64,000 nt of DNA from Natranaeroarchaeum sp042663585 (lineage in GTDB: Archaea; Halobacteriota; Halobacteria; Halobacteriales; Natronoarchaeaceae). Below, piece by piece: positions 23,533-32,327 of this stretch. Both the position numbers and the translations under genes were made by a program. Within the stretch, counting starts at the first letter, position 1; every line of letters begins with the position of its first letter. The notes below the pieces were generated by a model that did not search any database, had not been told where the DNA came from, and worked only from the letters and a program-made list of their open reading frames with translations. Location of the stretch: contig NZ_JBHTAN010000006.1 of NCBI RefSeq assembly GCF_042663585.1, positions 868,001 through 932,000 on the forward strand. The letters are read 5' to 3'.

Positions 23533-25011
23533 ATGAGACGCCCGACGCAAACTGAGGTGATTTTCGCGTTTCTCGCGGGGGTCACAGCGGTCATCGGTTC
23601 GTACGCGACGGCCGGCTACACGCGGTCGTTTGTCATGCAACCGGTCGACGACTTCGTCGTCAACATGACGCCGGGCGTGATTTCCCAGTATATGATCGAA
23701 AACGTCGGACAGGAGGCCCACCACCTGCATCGGGCGCTGTCGGTTTTCATCCTCGTCGGTCTGTTCGGCCTGATTGCGCTTGGTGGGTTCGCAATCGCCA
23801 GACGGTTTGAACGATCGGTCGCTGGCATTGCACTCGCGGGGCTGCTCAGTTGGGCGGTGACAGCGGTGCTCATTGGCGATCCCATGCTTGCAATCGGCGC
23901 TGCGGTTCCGGTCGCAGCGTTCACCGCCGTCGGAATCGCGCCGATCCCGGCCGATCCGGATCACTCCCGACGGCGTGTGCTTGCTGCGAGCGCCGGCGCA
24001 GTCGGGTTCGCCGGACTCGGAATCACCGCTGGCAGTACCCTCGTCGGGGACGGACTCGACATCGGTGAGAGCGCTCCCGGAGCGGACGAAGAAGAAATCG
24101 AACAACGGTTTCAGAAGACACAGAGTCAGGAACTCGATGTCGCCAGCGACGACCTGCCCGGACTGGTGAGCACGATCGACGATTTCTTCCGGACGAGCAT
24201 CTCCGGTTTCGATCCGGAAGTGCCCTCCGACGACTGGGCGCTGACGGTCAGCGGCGAGGTCGGAATGAACACAGAGATCGAATACGACCAGCTAACGGAG
24301 ATGCCCGTCGAGCACCGGCTTATCACCCTGCGCTGTGTCGGCGAGAACCTCAACGGTCACAAACTGGATTCGGCCATCTGGACCGGGACGCCGATCCGCT
24401 CCCTGCTCGACGAGGTCGATCCGGAAAGCGAGTGTGGCTGTGTGATGCTCCACGGCGAGGACGGCTACTACGTCCAGTTCCCCGTCGACGTTCTGGAGGA
24501 CGGCTTCCTCGCCTGGGGCATGAACGGCCAGCCTCTCCCCCAGAAGAACGGGCACCCCGTTCGCCTGCTCGTGCCGGGCCACTGGGGCGAAACTAACGTC
24601 AAGTGGATCAACGAAATCGAACTGCTCGAAGCCGAAGAAGACGGCTACTGGGAGGAACGTGGCTGGGAAGGCACAGGCCCGGTCAACACTGTCGCCAAAC
24701 TCTGGGACGAGGGCATCACCGAACTCGACGACGGGCGGTACGAACTTGCCGGCCACGCATACGCGGGCACTCGTGGCATCGAGCGCGTCGAGGTCTCCAC
24801 GGACGGCGGGGAGACGTGGGAAGACGCAGAACTCTCCGCACCGCTGCCCGACGAGGACGTCTGGCGGCAGTACCGCTACGAATTCGACCCCGACGGAAGC
24901 CACGAGGTCGTCGTCCGAGCGACCGACGGGATAGGAGAACTGCAGGAGCAGAACCGGTCGGACCCATCCCCGAGCGGGGCGACTGGCTGGGTCAGTAAGA
25001 CTGTCAACTAA
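23533..25011 (+). CDS. Membrane-anchored sulfite-oxidase-type molybdopterin oxidoreductase
   Basis: The 492-residue protein has about four membrane helices in the first 140 residues. A region starting DHSRRRVLAASAGAVGF follows, then a sulfite oxidase/YedY-type molybdopterin domain. The Mo-coordinating cysteine is C268 in TLRCVGENLNG. A C-terminal Mo-co dimerisation-like beta domain follows (RGIERVEVSTDGGETWEDAEL). The internal S-R-R-R stretch suggests that the catalytic part faces outside, by inference. A strong Shine-Dalgarno sequence GGAGGTGA at 23518-23525 fixes the start. The substrate is unknown; the nearby lipoprotein may be a partner. Confidence 0.88.
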   Translation: MRRPTQTEVIFAFLAGVTAVIGSYATAGYTRSFVMQPVDDFVVNMTPGVISQYMIENVGQEAHHLHRALSVFILVGLFGLIALGGFAIARRFERSVAGIALAGLLSWAVTAVLIGDPMLAIGAAVPVAAFTAVGIAPIPADPDHSRRRVLAASAGAVGFAGLGITAGSTLVGDGLDIGESAPGADEEEIEQRFQKTQSQELDVASDDLPGLVSTIDDFFRTSISGFDPEVPSDDWALTVSGEVGMNTEIEYDQLTEMPVEHRLITLRCVGENLNGHKLDSAIWTGTPIRSLLDEVDPESECGCVMLHGEDGYYVQFPVDVLEDGFLAWGMNGQPLPQKNGHPVRLLVPGHWGETNVKWINEIELLEAEEDGYWEERGWEGTGPVNTVAKLWDEGITELDDGRYELAGHAYAGTRGIERVEVSTDGGETWEDAELSAPLPDEDVWRQYRYEFDPDGSHEVVVRATDGIGELQEQNRSDPSPSGATGWVSKTVN

Positions 25012-25112
25012 TGGTCGAACGGCTTGTACGGAAGTCCTATTGCCAGTTCTCTACGGCTGGTCCAGATGTCGAAACGACTTTGATTGCGCGCTTTACACCA
25101 ACTACACAGCAA

Positions 25113-25388
25113 ATGGAGAAGGCCCTGTGGTACCTGTTTGCCGGAAGCCGTGGCGGGACAAACAGGGTTCGAATCGTCAAAGAACTCCGTGATCGGCCCC
25201 GGAACGCGAACGAGTTGGCCGACCAACTGGATGTCGATTACAACACGATCACCCACCATCTGGACATGCTCACAGAACACGACGTCGTCGAACCGAGTGA
25301 CCACGACTACGGAAAAATGTACTTTCTGACCGATCGGTTCGGACGACACTCGGAGACGTTCGAACAGATCGCAAGCAAGGTGGAGTAA
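25113..25388 (+). CDS. Winged-helix transcriptional regulator (ArsR/MarR-like)
   Basis: The 91-residue protein is essentially one winged helix: MEKALWYLFAGSRGG, then RVRIVKELRDRPRNANELAD, then a recognition helix in LDVDYNTITHHLDML, and a wing YGKMYFLTDRFGRH. I place the start at 25113 because homologues I know begin this way and a TATA-like TTTACACC lies near 25091. An earlier in-frame ATG at 25011 would overlap the molybdoenzyme stop codon. The next gene begins two bases after the stop, so the pair is an operon. Confidence 0.8.
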   Translation: MEKALWYLFAGSRGGTNRVRIVKELRDRPRNANELADQLDVDYNTITHHLDMLTEHDVVEPSDHDYGKMYFLTDRFGRHSETFEQIASKVE

Positions 25389-25390
25389 CC

Positions 25391-25690
25391 ATGGCGATGG
25401 AAGGCTTTCGGCTCGCCGGCATGGTTCTATCGGGGGTCAACAGCGCTCTTCTCGTCGTCCTCCTGTCCGTCTGGCTGAAGAACTACCGCACCTTCAGATC
25501 CGGGATGGTGCTCGGACTGGTCGGCTTCAGTGGTGTGCTCCTGCTCGAGAACATGGTTGCAGTGTTCTTTTTCTTCCGGAGCATGCAGATGCTGTACTCC
25601 ACGGACCCAATGGTCGGCCAGGTCGTCGTCGGGATGCGCCTGCTCGAACTGCTCGCAATCGCCTTCCTGACGTACGTGACCGTACAGTAA
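25391..25690 (+). CDS. Small three-helix membrane protein (DUF7521-like)
   Basis: The 99-residue protein has three hydrophobic segments (about 8-27, 38-60 and 77-97). It contains an FFFFRSMQ stretch and an LLENMVAVFF motif typical of a haloarchaeal family that I recall as DUF7521. That family is commonly encoded right after a small winged-helix gene, as here (gap of two bases). The pair probably forms a sensor/regulator module. Function is not established. Confidence 0.65.
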   Translation: MAMEGFRLAGMVLSGVNSALLVVLLSVWLKNYRTFRSGMVLGLVGFSGVLLLENMVAVFFFFRSMQMLYSTDPMVGQVVVGMRLLELLAIAFLTYVTVQ

Positions 25691-25709
25691 CTCTCTCCAG
25701 CCAGCCCCA

Positions 25710-26645
25710 TCACACCGCGAGCGCCGAATCGCGCGCCGAACCGACGATCAGTTCCTCGACGAACGAGACCGCCGCGGAGCGCTCGGTGACGTTCTCCATC
25801 AGCACGGTTTCGCTGGGGAACAGTCGCTCGCCGAGTTCGAGGCCGTGCTCTCTGGCCGTCGACCCGGTCATCGTCAGATAGACGCCGAGGCCCACGTCGG
25901 CAATCGAGGCCTCCTCTTCGCGGCCCTCATCAGGGTAGCAGAAGGTCACATCTTCGACTGCGGCAGTGCCGAGCACCGCTTCGACCAGACGCTCGTACCG
26001 GGGCGAGATACAGAGTGGCCCCTCGTAGGAGCGAATGAACTCCCGGTCAAACGCGTCGGCATCCAGTCGCTGGCGCGTCTCCGGCGTGCCCATCAGCGTG
26101 TGATGCACCGTGTCGCCCAGACCGCCGACGACACGAACGTCGGTGTCCCGCGGGTCGATCCGGGCGTTGATGTCGCTGATGCGCTCGATGGGCTCCTCAC
26201 GGAGGCGGACGACTTCCTCCAGAACGAGGTCGGCGCTATCGAAGCCGAGGGTGAACTCGTGTGTCCGGAGCGCCCGGAACGGCTCTTCGCGGCCGATCAG
26301 TTGGAGGTCGACGTCGCCCAGCGGGACCGTGACGCTGTCGAAGACGATCCGTCGCGGGCGGCCGCCGCGGTCGTCACGCAACAGCGTGTACTCTGGCTTG
26401 GTCGGATCGTCGAGCGTGCTGTACGCGGCCAGCCGTTCGTAGACGTCCTCGCTGGCCTGCTGGCTCCCTTTGGTGATTGCTTTCTCGTATCTGAGCGTCG
26501 AACTGATAGAATCCGCGAGCGCTGCGATGTCGGTAGTCGCGTCGTCGGGCGTCTGAGCGCTCTCATCGACGCGCCGTGCCACCCGATTCAGGACGGCTTC
26601 GAGGGGCCGTCCCTTTCGCGGCACGGCAACCGAGATGGTCGTCAT
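25710..26645 (-). CDS. HisG-like protein of unknown function
   Basis: The 311-residue protein is not an obvious known enzyme, but two segments resemble ATP phosphoribosyltransferase (HisG). These are the opening ISVAVPRKGRPLEAVLNR (HisG: 'IAVPKGRL') and, near residue 265, YLTMTGSTAREHGL followed by LFPSETVLMEN (HisG: 'STGRTLRENGL' and 'SEACLI'). Between them are RPRRIVFDSVTVPLGDVDL and ADVGLGVYLTM. It may therefore be a diverged two-domain HisG-fold protein, with a different substrate by inference. The ATG at 26645 is preferred over the GTG at 26654. Confidence 0.5.
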   Translation of the reverse strand: MTTISVAVPRKGRPLEAVLNRVARRVDESAQTPDDATTDIAALADSISSTLRYEKAITKGSQQASEDVYERLAAYSTLDDPTKPEYTLLRDDRGGRPRRIVFDSVTVPLGDVDLQLIGREEPFRALRTHEFTLGFDSADLVLEEVVRLREEPIERISDINARIDPRDTDVRVVGGLGDTVHHTLMGTPETRQRLDADAFDREFIRSYEGPLCISPRYERLVEAVLGTAAVEDVTFCYPDEGREEEASIADVGLGVYLTMTGSTAREHGLELGERLFPSETVLMENVTERSAAVSFVEELIVGSARDSALAV

Positions 26646-26692
26646 TGTGGCCACAAACGGCTCCGGCTGTCAAACAGGTTGTGTTTTCCCGA

Positions 26693-28654
26693 TTAGCTGA
26701 ACATCTCGCCGAGCTGTTCGCGCCAGTTTCGGATCTCTTCGACATCGCCGGCCACGTCGTCAAGGTCGTCGCCAAGCGCCTCGAGCGACCCGGAGAGCTC
26801 GTCGATATCGGCCGCCGTCTCGTCGGCGGTACCTTCGACGTCGTCCAGTCGTTCTGCGACCTCAGAGAAGTCCGAGTGGACGCTCTCGACATCGTCGCTG
26901 ACTGCATCGAGATCCGCGGCGACCCCGTCGATCCGTTCGTCCGCTCCGGCGACCGTCTCGCGGATCTTCCCGACTTCGTCGTCGAGGCCGGCCATCCGTT
27001 CTTCGAGGCGTTCGTCGAGGTCGTCGATGACCTCGGCGTTGGACGTGACCGCCTGGTCGACGCCGTCGAGGTCGGCACGGAACGACGCGAGCTCGTCCTC
27101 GAACTCCTCGATCAGTTCGTCGCCGCGACCGTGTTCTTCGAGGAACGTCTCCAGCGCACCCGTGTACGCGGCGACTTCCTCGACGCGAGACTGGAGGTGG
27201 TCGATCCGGGCGACGACGCTACTGTCGACGCCGGTATCCTCTGTCGCGACGTCGAGTTCCTCACGAAGGACCGCTTTGTCCTCCTCATCGACGTTGCCCG
27301 CGCGAAGCTCAGCCGCGAGCGCGCTTGCGACGCCGCCGGCTTCGATTGCTTCTGTCGCTTCGTCGTCCGTCTCGGCGTCCGCCGCGGCCGAAACGGGCTC
27401 CGTTGCCGGCGTCTCGTCGTCGGTTGTCGGTTCGTCGATAGCGTCGGTCTCGTCGTCCACCACTTCGTCGGCGGACTCCTCGACCGTCTCTGTGTCGTCC
27501 TCTATATCTTCGACCGTTTCGTCGACTTCGTCCGCGTCTTCGTCCACTTCTTCCGTGTCCTCGACATCCTTGTCGAAGTCCTCTTCGAGGTCTTCAGCAT
27601 CCTCGTCTTCGAGGTCTTCGTCTGTCTCCTCGATCTCTTCGTCCACTTCCTCGACTTCATCCAGACCGTCTTCGATATCCTCGTCGAGGTCGTCCTCGGC
27701 GTCTTCGTCTCCGGCGTCTTCGGCTTCGGCGTCTTCGACTTCGAGACCCTCGTCCACCGCTTCGATCTCGTCAAGTTCTTCTTCGATGTCCTCGTCGAGT
27801 TCGTCCTCGAAGTCTTCGGTTTCCTCGGTCGTTTCCTCCACCGGTTCGTCTGTGTCGTCTTCGAGGTCCTCGTCCACGTCGTCGACATCCTCGTCGTCCT
27901 CGTCGAGGTCGGCATCGGCTTCGATTTCGAGATCGACCTCTTCGCTCTCTTCTTCTGGTTCCGGGACACCTTCCTCGATACCGAGGTCGATATCGGGGAC
28001 GTCGTCGTCCTCGTCGGCGTCTTCGTCGTCCGAGTGGTCCGGTTCCAGATCGACGTCGTCGAGACCCAGGTCGAGGCCGGAATCGTCCTCTTCGGCCGCC
28101 TCGTCCTCCGAGTCGTCAGCCTCGACTGCTTCGGCCGCCTCGTTCTCGTCTTCGAGACCGGGGACCGTGTCGGACTCGCCCGAGATCATGTCTTTGACGG
28201 CCTGACTGCTCTCTTCGGAGGCGATGTCGTCGATCATCGAGTCCTCGACTTCGTCCTCGTGTTCCGTCGCGGCCTCGTCGGACTCTCCGGTGGGCGTGAC
28301 ATCTGCAATCTCCGGTTCGGTCATGAACGCGCCTGCCTGTTCCGGCCCGTCGATCCGGACCCCGTAGACGGTGATTAGCTCTTCGCCCGCGTCGATCGTT
28401 TGCTCGAACTCGACAGTGTGATCCTCGAACGCCGTCCAGTTCTCGCTCTCGTACTCCGGGTGAAAGCCGATGCCATCCATGGAGAAATCGTCGGGAATCG
28501 CCTCGGAGAGTCGAACCGTCGCCGAGTCGCCTCGCTCCGACGTGAGTGTGAACTTGACCGTCGGTACCGCGAACTCGTCCGTCTTGAACGCCTTTTCGAC
28601 GGTGATCCCGTCCGCGGAGACTTCGATGTCGTCCTGATATGCCTCTTCGCTCAT
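26693..28654 (-). CDS. Giant acidic coiled-coil protein
   Basis: The 653-residue protein has three parts. Residues 1-125 look like a compact beta domain (ADGITVEKAFKTDEFAVPTVKF; ATVRLSEAIPDDFSMDGIGF). Residues 130-440 are low-complexity and dominated by Asp and Glu with Val/Thr spacers (for example EEDDSGLDLGLDDVDLE). Residues 480-653 form a long predicted coiled coil with heptads (RIDHLQSRVEEVAAYTG; DIDELSGSLEALGDDLDDV). It has no signal peptide or membrane helix. The layout suggests a scaffold or nucleoid/division-associated factor, but that is speculation. The ATG at 28654 begins MSEEAYQDDIEV. Confidence 0.8.
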   Translation of the reverse strand: MSEEAYQDDIEVSADGITVEKAFKTDEFAVPTVKFTLTSERGDSATVRLSEAIPDDFSMDGIGFHPEYESENWTAFEDHTVEFEQTIDAGEELITVYGVRIDGPEQAGAFMTEPEIADVTPTGESDEAATEHEDEVEDSMIDDIASEESSQAVKDMISGESDTVPGLEDENEAAEAVEADDSEDEAAEEDDSGLDLGLDDVDLEPDHSDDEDADEDDDVPDIDLGIEEGVPEPEEESEEVDLEIEADADLDEDDEDVDDVDEDLEDDTDEPVEETTEETEDFEDELDEDIEEELDEIEAVDEGLEVEDAEAEDAGDEDAEDDLDEDIEDGLDEVEEVDEEIEETDEDLEDEDAEDLEEDFDKDVEDTEEVDEDADEVDETVEDIEDDTETVEESADEVVDDETDAIDEPTTDDETPATEPVSAAADAETDDEATEAIEAGGVASALAAELRAGNVDEEDKAVLREELDVATEDTGVDSSVVARIDHLQSRVEEVAAYTGALETFLEEHGRGDELIEEFEDELASFRADLDGVDQAVTSNAEVIDDLDERLEERMAGLDDEVGKIRETVAGADERIDGVAADLDAVSDDVESVHSDFSEVAERLDDVEGTADETAADIDELSGSLEALGDDLDDVAGDVEEIRNWREQLGEMFS

Positions 28655-28753
28655 AGCCACTCCTATCCACACCACAACCATAAAACAAACGGGCACCAGA
28701 TCACAGGCAATTTTGTCTAACGTTACCCAACCCGCAACTACGATCGGAGCGGA

Positions 28754-29590
28754 TCAGAGATCTACGCGATCACCGATCTCGACGACCTCCAGGCTATCCG
28801 GGTACTCGAAACTCCGGGCGTGGTGGTGGAGCACCTTCGGATCGGCGGTCAGCCCCTTCCACATGTCCCAGTGGCTAGGGAGGAATCGGTCGAACTGCAG
28901 ATCGCTGGCGGCCTTGATTGCCTGATTCTCGTCGTTGTACCAGCGCGTCCGGACTGGTTCGCGTGTCTCCTTGTCGGGGATGTTCCCGACGGTACCGAAG
29001 GCCAGAATTCCCAGATCGATATCGTACTGCTCGCCGATTCGGGCAAACTCGTCGGTGGGTTTGGTGTCACCGCCGTGGAAGACCGTGTCGCCCTCGTGTT
29101 CGATGACGTACGACACCGGATGCGTGGCGTCCGCGTCGTAAGCGTCTTCGATGTGGATCGTAAACCCGCCGACTTCGATGGTCTCTCCCTCGTTCACCTC
29201 GACGAACTGCTCGTCGTCGATGTCGTACTCTGCCTGCCAGTCCTCCTCGTCGAGGGCGACGTCGAGGCTGTCGTCCGGCGCGTACAGGTCCGCTCCCGTC
29301 GCTTCGAGGATCGGCGCTTGCGAGGGGCCGTGGACGTGATCAGTGTGTTCGTGCGTCGCAAGTACGGCGTCGGCCTGCTCGACGTCTGCCGGGTCGAACG
29401 GGACCGGGATCATCCGGATCGTTCTCGGCGGATCGCCGAGTCCGACGTACGGGTCGATAAAGAGGGTCGTGCCGTCGCTCGCTTTCAGGACGAACCCGTT
29501 ACAGCCCAGATACCAGACTGCGATGCTTTCGGGAGTCGCGTTCCGAACCGCGTTCGGGAGCCAGTCGCCCCAGTCGCTTTCGATGTCCAT
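28754..29590 (-). CDS. MBL-fold metal-dependent hydrolase (UlaG-like)
   Basis: The 278-residue protein has the metallo-beta-lactamase metal motif THEHTDHVHG and a further ligand region VFHGGDTKP, with a C-terminal SHWDMWKG. This resembles the UlaG/L-ascorbate-6-phosphate lactonase branch of the fold. The substrate in haloarchaea is unknown. The ATG at 29590 is preferred because a TATA-like ACTTACCC lies about 25 bases upstream; a GTG at 29602 is in frame. Confidence 0.85.
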   Translation of the reverse strand: MDIESDWGDWLPNAVRNATPESIAVWYLGCNGFVLKASDGTTLFIDPYVGLGDPPRTIRMIPVPFDPADVEQADAVLATHEHTDHVHGPSQAPILEATGADLYAPDDSLDVALDEEDWQAEYDIDDEQFVEVNEGETIEVGGFTIHIEDAYDADATHPVSYVIEHEGDTVFHGGDTKPTDEFARIGEQYDIDLGILAFGTVGNIPDKETREPVRTRWYNDENQAIKAASDLQFDRFLPSHWDMWKGLTADPKVLHHHARSFEYPDSLEVVEIGDRVDL

Positions 29591-29693
29591 ATCGGAACTC
29601 ACCGTTCACCCGGAGGGTAAGTGTTCCGCTCTCGGTGGAGCAGTACCGGTACACTAAGCGGGACGACTCACAGCAGAAAAACCGGTCAGCCGA

Positions 29694-30086
29694 TCAGTCC
29701 TGACAGCAACCGCCAGCCTGCTCGCCGAAGTCGACGTCGAGCGGTGCGGAGATGGCTTCGTTCACCGCCTCTAGTCGCGCGTCGAGTCGTTGCTGGGCTT
29801 CGAGATACTCGGACATGGTGGGCTGTGAGTGGAGTTTACTCTGGGCCTGCTGTAGCTCTTGGAGGTCCTCGTCGCTGGCGTCGCCCGTCTGCCGGGCGAG
29901 CATGAACTCCTGACGAAGCGATTCGAACTCCTTGATCTGCTCTTGCAGGTCGTCGTCCGCTTCGACTGCCGCCTTTGCGGACTCGAAGGCCTCGTACTCC
30001 GGCAGATTGCGGATCGCTTCACCAAGCTGTCGTCCGAGCGTCTCGACGTCGTCGTCGGGAACGGTCACGTCAGTGTCGATGCTCAT
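29694..30086 (-). CDS. YlbF/YmcA family protein
   Basis: The 130-residue helical protein has the family's two-helix core: LGRQLGEAIRNLPEYEAFESAKAAVEADDDLQEQ (residues about 17-50, listed as a run of shorter segments LGEAIRNLPEY, FESAKAAVEADDDLQ) and a region ending with SEYLEAQQRLDARLEAVN. It ends GGCCQD, a double cysteine that may bind a metal or Fe-S cluster, as reported for Bacillus YlbF-YmcA-YaaT. The role in archaea is unknown. The CHAT gene lies upstream, in the direction from which the gene is read. Confidence 0.8.
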   Translation of the reverse strand: MSIDTDVTVPDDDVETLGRQLGEAIRNLPEYEAFESAKAAVEADDDLQEQIKEFESLRQEFMLARQTGDASDEDLQELQQAQSKLHSQPTMSEYLEAQQRLDARLEAVNEAISAPLDVDFGEQAGGCCQD

Positions 30087-30133
30087 ACCTCGGATTACGA
30101 CTGAGTGTGTATCAACCTGCTGGTCTCAGCCAT

Positions 30134-32194
30134 CTACGCGTCGAGCAGGGTCGCGAGACGCGTCGACCAGTGGATATCGCCGTCGTAAACGACGGGCAGT
30201 TCCGCCCGGGTGAGATAGGACACGAGTTCGTCACGGCCGAGCGTGAACTCCGATTCGTTGCCACACAGGTACGAGTACTCGTTGTCCTCCAGATACGGAT
30301 GGTAGAAGCTTCCCGTATGCCGGGACGAGAACTGGTCGTAGGTCAGCAAGAATCGCTGGCCATCCTCGATCGGTTCGAGCCTCGCCGTGGCGGGCACCCG
30401 GTTCTCGCTCTGTGTCAGCGCGTGGGTGCCGTCCCCGACCACCGCGTAGTCCTTGCCCATCATGATCCGACAACGGGCGTGCTGGAGCGCACGCTCGATG
30501 CCGAAGCCGTGGGCCAGTAGCTTCGCGAACGTCGATCCGACCTTCACCGCATGATCGTTGAGCACCTGCGAGAACGTCACTGCCCCTGCGACGGCGCCGC
30601 GCTCGATCAGCTCTTTCCCTTCGTAGTAGGAGCCACAGGCGTTCAGAAAGAACGTCTCGACGCGACAGCGATCCAGCGTCGAGGCCGCCATATAGCCGTC
30701 CGGGCAGCGCAGTCCGTCCGTCTCGCAGTGGCCGATATAGTGGACGAAGTCGTACTCCGACTCGAACGTACGCGCCAGCTGTTCCGTCGTCAGCCCCTCC
30801 TCGACGGTGACGTCGATCGGAAGCCGTTCGCCACGCTCCCGGTAGATGCCGGCGACGTCCTCGTGTTCGTCAGCCATCTCCTTGTCGTTGAGCACGACGA
30901 CGACTCCGATCCCCTCGCGATCCTCCCGCAGGAACTGCAGTCGGTTCTCGTAGGCCGTTGGCGACGTGGTGAACACGTCCAGCGGCGTGCCCTTTGCGAG
31001 CCAGCCGTGGATTCGACCACCCCGTAGCTCGGGCTTGAGAATGTCGACCGACGCGACCTCCCCTGCGGCGCGGCCGCCACGGTAGAAGTCGTCGAGCGAG
31101 CGCTCCACGAGTTCGCTCCCTTCCAGTTCCGAGGTGCGTGGCGTGTACACGAGGCTCATTCGATCCAACAAGAACGGGATCGTCGAGAGATGCTCGACCG
31201 ACGGGTCGACGTACGTCGAGAGATGCCAGTCGGGGATCCGGTGCTGGATCGCATCGTTCGCCACCGAGAGATACGTCGCGAGGCGCTCGGCCGGTGTCGC
31301 GTCGTAGAGGACGTCCACGTCGAGACCGAGCGTGTCGAGGAGGCTCCCCTCGGAGAGTTCGGTGCCGTACGGTCCCGCGTTACGGACCAGACAGTCGAGA
31401 AAGAACACCTGTCTGAGGAGCCGCTCGGTCTCCCGTTCCAGCCCTGGCTGGGCGGGTAGCTCCCACTCCATATCGAGTTCCGGCGTCCGGATCACGGGCC
31501 GGTCTCGCTCCCGGACGTCGACGGTCGCTTGCAGGTAGTACGCGAGCGGGGCGAGCACGAACAGCGCCTCGAAGTCGGGCGGCGAGACGATTTCTATCCC
31601 GGTGTCGGGCGTCGCCGCGACGACCTGATCCGGGACGTCGACGGCGTCGCCGGTCGATAGCTGTGGGGGATGCCCGCGAAGCGTCGGATAGCTCCGGTCG
31701 GAGCCGGACGTCTTGTGAGAGGCGTGGAGATGTGAAAGCGCGGTGGCCAGTCCACCCGGCGTCGGTGGCACCGTTAGCTCGTGGCTCGGCAGTTCGGCTC
31801 GACTCCGCAGGCCGATAGTCGTCGCCGTGCGCTCCGGAAAGTCGATGCGAATCGCGTCGTAGTTCGGTGACCGATCGATAGAGAGAGCACTCTCGACGCG
31901 CAGATACGTCTTGATCTCACCGTCGACGTCGATCAGATACTCGTCCTCTGGCAGGCTGAGTGACTCCTGATCCGCGCCGAGTTCGTACGTCTTGCCGCCG
32001 GAGAGGGGCGTGACGTAGACGACCGCAGAAGGGACCGATAGCTCGGCCGTCGAGCAGGTGAACGTCGCATCGGTGGGCCGCTGTAGTTCGGCGTGGGAGC
32101 GCACCAGATCGAGATCGGGGCTGTCGATGACGAGTTCGGCATTGCCCCCATCGAGGGCTCTGACCCCCGAGTCCATCACCTCCCACTCGATCAT
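30134..32194 (-). CDS. CHAT-domain protein (caspase/separase-like protease)
   Basis: The 686-residue protein has a C-terminal CHAT domain with the catalytic dyad visible: H489 in VHYIGHCETDG and C520 in FFLNACGSYYEG. These are 31 residues apart, as expected for clan CD cysteine proteases. FSQVLNDHAVKVGSTFAKLLAHG follows, typical of CHAT. The first 400 or so residues show no repeats such as TPR and contain a mixed alpha/beta region with no family I recognise. There is no signal peptide, so it is cytoplasmic. No toxin, sensor or obvious substrate gene is adjacent. A regulated protease role is inferred. Confidence 0.82.
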   Translation of the reverse strand: MIEWEVMDSGVRALDGGNAELVIDSPDLDLVRSHAELQRPTDATFTCSTAELSVPSAVVYVTPLSGGKTYELGADQESLSLPEDEYLIDVDGEIKTYLRVESALSIDRSPNYDAIRIDFPERTATTIGLRSRAELPSHELTVPPTPGGLATALSHLHASHKTSGSDRSYPTLRGHPPQLSTGDAVDVPDQVVAATPDTGIEIVSPPDFEALFVLAPLAYYLQATVDVRERDRPVIRTPELDMEWELPAQPGLERETERLLRQVFFLDCLVRNAGPYGTELSEGSLLDTLGLDVDVLYDATPAERLATYLSVANDAIQHRIPDWHLSTYVDPSVEHLSTIPFLLDRMSLVYTPRTSELEGSELVERSLDDFYRGGRAAGEVASVDILKPELRGGRIHGWLAKGTPLDVFTTSPTAYENRLQFLREDREGIGVVVVLNDKEMADEHEDVAGIYRERGERLPIDVTVEEGLTTEQLARTFESEYDFVHYIGHCETDGLRCPDGYMAASTLDRCRVETFFLNACGSYYEGKELIERGAVAGAVTFSQVLNDHAVKVGSTFAKLLAHGFGIERALQHARCRIMMGKDYAVVGDGTHALTQSENRVPATARLEPIEDGQRFLLTYDQFSSRHTGSFYHPYLEDNEYSYLCGNESEFTLGRDELVSYLTRAELPVVYDGDIHWSTRLATLLDA

Positions 32195-32295
32195 TCGGTC
32201 GTAGGAATACGCTGGGATCAGTTATTACTATCGGTGACGTGGTATGTTGTGTCACCACCCGGTTTTCGGGCCGCGCGCGCGTCGAAGAAAGGTAC

Positions 32296-32303
32296 AATTA
32301 TAC
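32296..32303 (+). promoter_or_regulatory. TATA box of glyA
   Basis: AATTATAC lies 25-32 bases before the ATG at 32328. It supports that start over an in-frame ATG at 32244 whose N-terminal extension is arginine-rich and atypical. Confidence 0.55.
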
Positions 32304-32327
32304 GCCGTCGTCCCCCGACGTAGACGT

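Noticed and set aside
23321..23536. 71-codon frame between the lipoprotein and molybdoenzyme genes
   Set aside because: Its stop overlaps the next start (ATGA), but the peptide is basic and Ser/Arg-rich, unlike other proteins here, and the strong Shine-Dalgarno sequence lies inside it. More likely untranslated leader.
26576..28378. Open frame of 600 codons on the plus strand opposite the acidic protein
   Set aside because: The antisense of Asp/Glu-rich codons gives Val/Phe/Leu/Arg-rich runs. It has no start signals and no recognisable domain.
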